The notes under the pieces were generated by a model. It was not told the origin of the DNA, did not search any database, and saw only the letters and a list, made by a program, of their open reading frames with translations. Both the position numbers and the translations under genes were made by a program. Below are positions 10,853 through 13,964 of a stretch of DNA of 13,964 nucleotides, one piece after another. The stretch's first letter is position 1, and each line of letters begins with the position of its first letter. The stretch comes from UBA11540 sp045531755. GTDB lineage: Bacteria; Bacillota; Clostridia; Oscillospirales; Ruminococcaceae. Location: assembly GCA_045531755.1 (NCBI GenBank), contig JAZSEP010000041.1:1-13964 (forward strand), in the 5' to 3' direction.

Positions 10853-12733
10853 TTACAAGTCCTCGTTTCCGCTCATTCTGATGAGCAAAACTGAAATATC
10901 TGCAGGGTTCACGCCCGAAATTCGCGATGCCTGACCGATGTTGAGGGGTTTGACTCGGTTGAGCTTTTCCTGCGCCTCAAGGCGAAGTCCCTTTACTGTG
11001 GTATAGTCGAGGTCGGGGGGCAAAAGCCGCTTCTCAAGCCGTTTCATCTGCTCTGCCTGTCGGCTCTGCTTCTCGATATAGCCCTCGTATTTTATCTTTA
11101 TCTCTGCCTGCTCGCACACGGCGGAGTCAAGCTCGGGTCGTGTTTTATCGAATTTCGTCAAATCAGAGTAGGAAATCTGCGGTCTGCGAATCAAGTCAGC
11201 GAGGCGGATACCCGTTTTCACAGGCGCCGTACCCCTTTCCTCAAGCATTTCGTTGAGCTCCTCGCTCGGCGGTATCGAAGTCGATTCAAGTCTTTCGATT
11301 TCTTGCGCTATCTGCTCTTGTTTCACGTGAAACATTGCAAAACGCTCATCGGAGATGAGTCCGATTTCGTGTCCGAGGGGGGTCAGGCGCTCGTCGGCGT
11401 TATCCTGACGAAGCACAAGACGGTATTCCGAGCGCGATGTCATCATTCTATAGGGGTCGGAACAGCCTTTCGTGGTCAAATCGTCAATCAGTGTGCCGAT
11501 ATAGGAGTTGTCGCGGGTGAATATTACGGGTTCCTTGCCCGAAAGCGTCCTTGCAGCGTTGATTCCTGCGACAAGTCCCTGCGCGGCGGCTTCTTCATAG
11601 CCCGAGGTGCCGTTGAACTGTCCTGCGCCGTAGAGTCCTTTGATTTTCTTGAACTCGAGAGTGGGATAGAGGTCGAGCGGATTGCAACAATCGTACTCGA
11701 TAGCATAGGCATTTCGCATTATCTCGACGTTTTCAAGACCCTTAACAGTGCGGTACATCGCAATCTGCACGTCCTCGGGGAGCGACGAGGACATTCCCTG
11801 CAGGTACATCTCCTCGGTTTCGTCGCCCATCGGCTCGATAAAGAGCTGGTGACGCGGTTTTTCGGAAAAACGCACCACCTTGTCTTCGATGCTCGGGCAG
11901 TAGCGCGGTCCGACGCCCTCAATAAGTCCGCTGTAGAGCGGTGAGCGGTGCAGGTTTGCGCGAATTACCTCGTGGGTTTTCTCGTTTGTGTAGGTCACGT
12001 GGCAGACGGTCTTGTTTTCAAGCTTCTCCTTGGTTTCAAAGGAAAACGGAACGACGGGCTCGTCCCCTCTTTGTTCTTCAAGCTCGGAGAAATTGATGGT
12101 GCTTCGCTTTACGCGCGCAGGTGTACCCGTTTTGAAGCGTCGAAGCTCAATTCCCGCTTCGCGAAGGCTGTCGGAGAGCGCTTTTGCAGGCAAAACCCCG
12201 TCAGGTCCGCCGTCATAGCTCGAATCTCCCACGAAAATCTTACCCGAAAGGTATGTTCCGGTGCAGATTATAACAGCTTTCGCTCCATACTCGGCTCCGA
12301 GTCGGGTCACAACCCCGCGAACTGCCGTTTTGTCCTCGTTGAAGAGTAGCTCGGTGACCTCTGCCTGCTTGACAAAGAGGTTTTCCTGCATTTCAAGGGT
12401 GTGCTTCATCACCGCGTGGTAGCGTCTGCGGTCGGTCTGCACGCGAAGGCTATGTACCGCAGGGCCTTTTCCGCGGTTGAGCATTCTGCTCTGCAGAAAG
12501 GTCTTGTCTGCCGCTTTGCCCATCTCTCCGCCAAGCGCGTCGATTTCGCGCACCAGATGACCCTTCGCCGTTCCGCCAATCGATGGGTTGCAGGGCAGAT
12601 TTGCAATGGCATCAAGGGTGATGGTGAATATAACCGTCCTGAAACCGAGCCTTGCGCTCGCAAGCGCCGCCTCGATTCCTGCGTGCCCGCCGCCAACGAC
12701 GGCTATGTCATAGTCTTCAAGCTTGTAGTTCAT
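10853..12733 (-). CDS. mnmG: tRNA uridine-5-carboxymethylaminomethyl modification enzyme MnmG/GidA (626 aa)
   Basis: This FAD enzyme forms, with MnmE, the complex that modifies U34 of several tRNAs (cmnm5U). The dinucleotide-binding motif GGGHAG is at residues 14-19 close to the N-terminus. The family signatures CNPSIGGTAKGHLVREIDAL (49-68), 'NRGKGPAVHSLRVQTDRRRY' and 'GLYGAGQFNGTSGYEEAAAQ' follow, and the C-terminal domain has 'MTSRSEYRLVLRQDNADERL'. Length is normal. Start ATG 12733 has TGAGGT 8 nt upstream. A perfect parS is embedded in its codons 467-472. mnmE is not adjacent upstream in this window; a YbaK-type gene is there instead. Confidence 0.98.
   Translation of the reverse strand: MNYKLEDYDIAVVGGGHAGIEAALASARLGFRTVIFTITLDAIANLPCNPSIGGTAKGHLVREIDALGGEMGKAADKTFLQSRMLNRGKGPAVHSLRVQTDRRRYHAVMKHTLEMQENLFVKQAEVTELLFNEDKTAVRGVVTRLGAEYGAKAVIICTGTYLSGKIFVGDSSYDGGPDGVLPAKALSDSLREAGIELRRFKTGTPARVKRSTINFSELEEQRGDEPVVPFSFETKEKLENKTVCHVTYTNEKTHEVIRANLHRSPLYSGLIEGVGPRYCPSIEDKVVRFSEKPRHQLFIEPMGDETEEMYLQGMSSSLPEDVQIAMYRTVKGLENVEIMRNAYAIEYDCCNPLDLYPTLEFKKIKGLYGAGQFNGTSGYEEAAAQGLVAGINAARTLSGKEPVIFTRDNSYIGTLIDDLTTKGCSDPYRMMTSRSEYRLVLRQDNADERLTPLGHEIGLISDERFAMFHVKQEQIAQEIERLESTSIPPSEELNEMLEERGTAPVKTGIRLADLIRRPQISYSDLTKFDKTRPELDSAVCEQAEIKIKYEGYIEKQSRQAEQMKRLEKRLLPPDLDYTTVKGLRLEAQEKLNRVKPLNIGQASRISGVNPADISVLLIRMSGNEDL
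11319..11334. promoter_or_regulatory. parS: parS site inside mnmG
   Basis: TGTTTCACGTGAAACA is the perfect 16-bp palindromic parS. It lies within the mnmG coding sequence, where it encodes MFHVKQ, so the site is kept at the protein's expense or with its tolerance. Confidence 0.96.
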
Positions 12734-12753
12734 TTTTTAACCTCAATTCAATT

Positions 12754-12873
12754 GCCCGAAGGGCTTTCTTGCCAAGGCTCCCTTTACACAAGGGAGGTTT
12801 TGTTCGTGTCACTTCGTGAAATTCATTCCCTCCGCCTTGCATCCGCTCAGCACCTCCCTTTACACAAGGGAGG
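12754..12873. repeat. Intergenic repeats with CTCCCTT..AAGGGAG hairpins
   Basis: Two tandem units each hold a hairpin with loop TACAC: 12778-12784 with 12790-12796 (7 bp) and 12853-12860 with 12866-12873 (8 bp), each followed by a GTTTTGTTC or GCTTTGTTC word. Between and beside them are small hairpins GCCC-GAA-GGGC (12754-12764) and TCAC-TTC-GTGA. Similar 'CCTCCCTTGTGTAAAGGGAGG' elements are widespread in gut Clostridia, as I recall. Confidence 0.7.
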
Positions 12874-12876
12874 CTT

Positions 12877-12892
12877 TGTTCCACGTGAAACA
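12877..12892. promoter_or_regulatory. parS: parS site upstream of mnmG
   Basis: TGTTCCACGTGAAACA fits the consensus TGTTNCACGTGAAACA exactly and is identical to the site at 7162. It lies between mnmG and the YbaK-like gene. Confidence 0.92.
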
Positions 12893-12940
12893 ATATACCA
12901 TTTGTATAATTCTATGTATTTTATACTGTATGTTTTTGAT

Positions 12941-13429
12941 TTACAGTTCTACAACCGCTACTTCGGTTTGGTTTTTCTCCAAAATCGTTATCAAATCCGC
13001 AGTTTTGAGCCAGACGGTAGCGGTGTTGTCGTTTGGATGGACGCCGATGATTGCCTGTCCGTCGAGGAATTCGCGGTCCAGAAAGAACTTGACCTTATGC
13101 TCGGAATCGTTGAGAAGCCCCAGCGGTGTCACCGCCCCTGCAACAAGTCCCAAAATCGACATCAGGTCGTCCGCATTTGCAAAGGTGAGCGGTTTTGTGC
13201 CTTGATTTCTGCGAAACTCCTTGAGGTCTACCCTCTTGTCGCCCTTGACGGTGATGAGATAATAGCTCCTGCGCTTGTCGTCGCGGACAAAAAGATTTTT
13301 CGCGTCGTATTCGGGGTATGACAGCTTCACCTCGGAGAGCTCTGACATATTGAAGACTGCCTGATGCTCGTCTATCTCGTGCCAGACGTTTTCTTTTTTC
13401 AAAAATTCGTATATTTCCTGTTTGTTCAT
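12941..13429 (-). CDS. YbaK/ProX-type aminoacyl-tRNA deacylase (prolyl-tRNA editing family, 162 aa)
   Basis: This is a free-standing editing domain related to the insertion domain of bacterial ProRS, which hydrolyses mischarged tRNA such as Ala-tRNA-Pro. The N-terminal 'YEFLKKENVWHEIDEHQAVF' fits the PrdX/ProXp-ala pattern of these proteins. The central YYLITVKGDKRVDLKEFR carries the conserved Lys of the active site, and 'ILGLVAGAVTPLGLLND' is the conserved glycine-rich stretch. Length (about 160-170) is standard. Start ATG 13429 follows AAAGGAA. Which amino acid it clears cannot be told from sequence alone. It lies upstream of mnmG on the same strand, separated by repeats and a parS. Confidence 0.9.
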   Translation of the reverse strand: MNKQEIYEFLKKENVWHEIDEHQAVFNMSELSEVKLSYPEYDAKNLFVRDDKRRSYYLITVKGDKRVDLKEFRRNQGTKPLTFANADDLMSILGLVAGAVTPLGLLNDSEHKVKFFLDREFLDGQAIIGVHPNDNTATVWLKTADLITILEKNQTEVAVVEL

Positions 13430-13501
13430 TGTGTTCCTTTCAAACGCGGAGGCGTTTAGCTTACGAAGTGATATTCAGCTGGATTTTGAAGTGTTTCTCT
13501 T

Positions 13502-13525
13502 GTAGGGGCGACCATCGGTCGCCCG
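13502..13525 (+). repeat. REP palindrome
   Basis: GTAG then stem GGGCGACC, loop ATC, GGTCGCCC, plus orientation. It directly precedes the end (GTGCGAACATAG) of repeat copy 2. Confidence 0.9.
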
Positions 13526-13528
13526 TTT

Positions 13529-13755
13529 GTGCGAACATAGCTTCTCTTGTCGTTAGCCATTGCTTGTTTCGCCTTCGCTCACAACCAATGGACGACGGCG
13601 CCAAAGACCTCCTCGCTTCATCTGCCACCGGCAGCGCTCGTCGGCTTTGCAGTCAGAAACATGGTCGATTCACTCACATCCGTTCGTGACTCTCCCTGTT
13701 TCTTCCGACAATCGCCCTCCCTTTATCTCGCACCGCGAGCGGTCGGGCTCTGTCC
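13529..13755 (-). repeat. Unclassified intergenic repeat, copy 2 (inverted)
   Basis: On the minus strand it begins GGACAGAGCCCGACCGCT and ends CTATGTTCGCAC, like copy 1 at 7031-7152, but is about 227 bp long because of extra interior sequence. Both copies adjoin REP palindromes at the CTATGTTCGCAC end. Confidence 0.7.
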
Positions 13756-13790
13756 GGTACTCGCCCCTATGGGTGTTTGTTATTTTTTTC

Positions 13791-13964
13791 GGGAGACCAA
13801 TGGTCTCCCCTACGGGTGAAATTACGGCGTTGCGCTTGTAGGGGCCCGTTTAGTTTTGCGGTAAACCTTTCGGGCGAGTGATACTCGCCCCTACGGGTGA
13901 ATTTACGGTGTTGCGCCTACGTGAAAATCGACACTTTTGTAGGGGCGACCACTGGTCGCCCGTT
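13791..13964. repeat. Cluster of REP palindromes at the window end
   Basis: Full REPs lie at 13791-13814 (minus), 13872-13895 (minus, stem GGGCGAGT/ACTCGCCC) and 13939-13962 (plus). A truncated REP at 13838-13848 has lost the hairpin tip (GTAGGGGCCCG), and a half-unit lies near 13759-13775. A 26-bp direct repeat (13810-13835 and 13891-13916, two mismatches) shows that a REP plus its flank was duplicated. The cluster continues past the window. Confidence 0.88.

Larger units (their letters stand above)
13430..13964. other. Gene-free, repeat-packed stretch to the window end
   Basis: These 535 bases hold no credible gene. The start has a small hairpin array remnant (AAACGC/GCGTTT at 13442-13457, then TACGAAGT), followed by a REP, a second copy of the unclassified repeat, and a cluster of REPs. 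The open frames here are made of repeat sequence. Confidence 0.8.

Noticed and set aside
11303..11944. Plus-strand open frame of 213 codons inside mnmG
   Set aside because: It is a shadow of mnmG; the translation is low-complexity in character and lacks a start signal.
12401..13321. Long plus-strand open frame (306 codons) across mnmG and the YbaK-like gene
   Set aside because: It is antisense to two well-recognised genes, crosses a repeat-filled intergenic region, has no ribosome binding site and resembles no protein family.

Overview
The window looks like chromosomal DNA of a low-to-mid GC Firmicute of class Clostridia, probably a gut Oscillospirales/Ruminococcaceae-type organism. The evidence is the origin-proximal cluster mnmG - rsmG - noc - soj(parA) - spo0J(parB), parS sites of the Bacillus type (TGTTNCACGTGAAACA), AGGAGG ribosome binding sites, and short intergenic palindromes of a kind common in these bacteria. 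The taxon is an inference from sequence style; no search was run.

Left part (1-3935). The window opens inside an IS200-type element: the first 32 codons of tnpA on the minus strand, with its ribosome binding site buried in a long hairpin. Next comes a small Cys-rich protein gene (minus), divergent from an XRE-type repressor gene (plus). Two inverted copies of a 19-bp operator lie between them. A hypothetical gene (minus) and a tRNA-Met/tRNA-Glu operon with a consensus promoter follow. After the tRNA terminator lies an array of seven miniature hairpins with fixed spacers. The array abuts the promoter of a two-gene operon encoding a four-helix-bundle (23S IVS/S23 family) protein, translationally coupled to a MATE efflux transporter.

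Middle part (3936-9609), almost all minus strand. An operon runs soj - spo0J - serS. Upstream of soj is a 514-bp stretch without a gene that holds parS, GTAG-type REP palindromes and an unclassified repeat. Then come one open frame joining a DUF6794-like domain to a sugar O-acetyltransferase, a short Cys-rich gene (plus), and a second ParB-family gene that carries the Noc specificity residues.

Right part (9610-13964). The minus-strand order is YbaK/ProX-type editing domain - mnmG - RAYT transposase - rsmG. The RAYT gene (REP-associated tyrosine transposase, HUH type) sits between mnmG and rsmG, and two REP palindromes lie in frame inside its own coding sequence. A parS site lies inside mnmG and another just upstream of it. 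The last 535 bp hold no gene and are packed with REP palindromes and a second, inverted copy of the unclassified repeat.

Working together: Soj, Spo0J and parS are the chromosome-segregation module, and Noc is its nucleoid-occlusion paralogue. MnmG and RsmG modify tRNA and 16S rRNA, and SerS and the YbaK-like protein charge and proofread tRNA. The most unusual material is (i) the RAYT/REP system with REPs inside the transposase gene and (ii) the mini-hairpin arrays, one of them joined to a four-helix-bundle gene.
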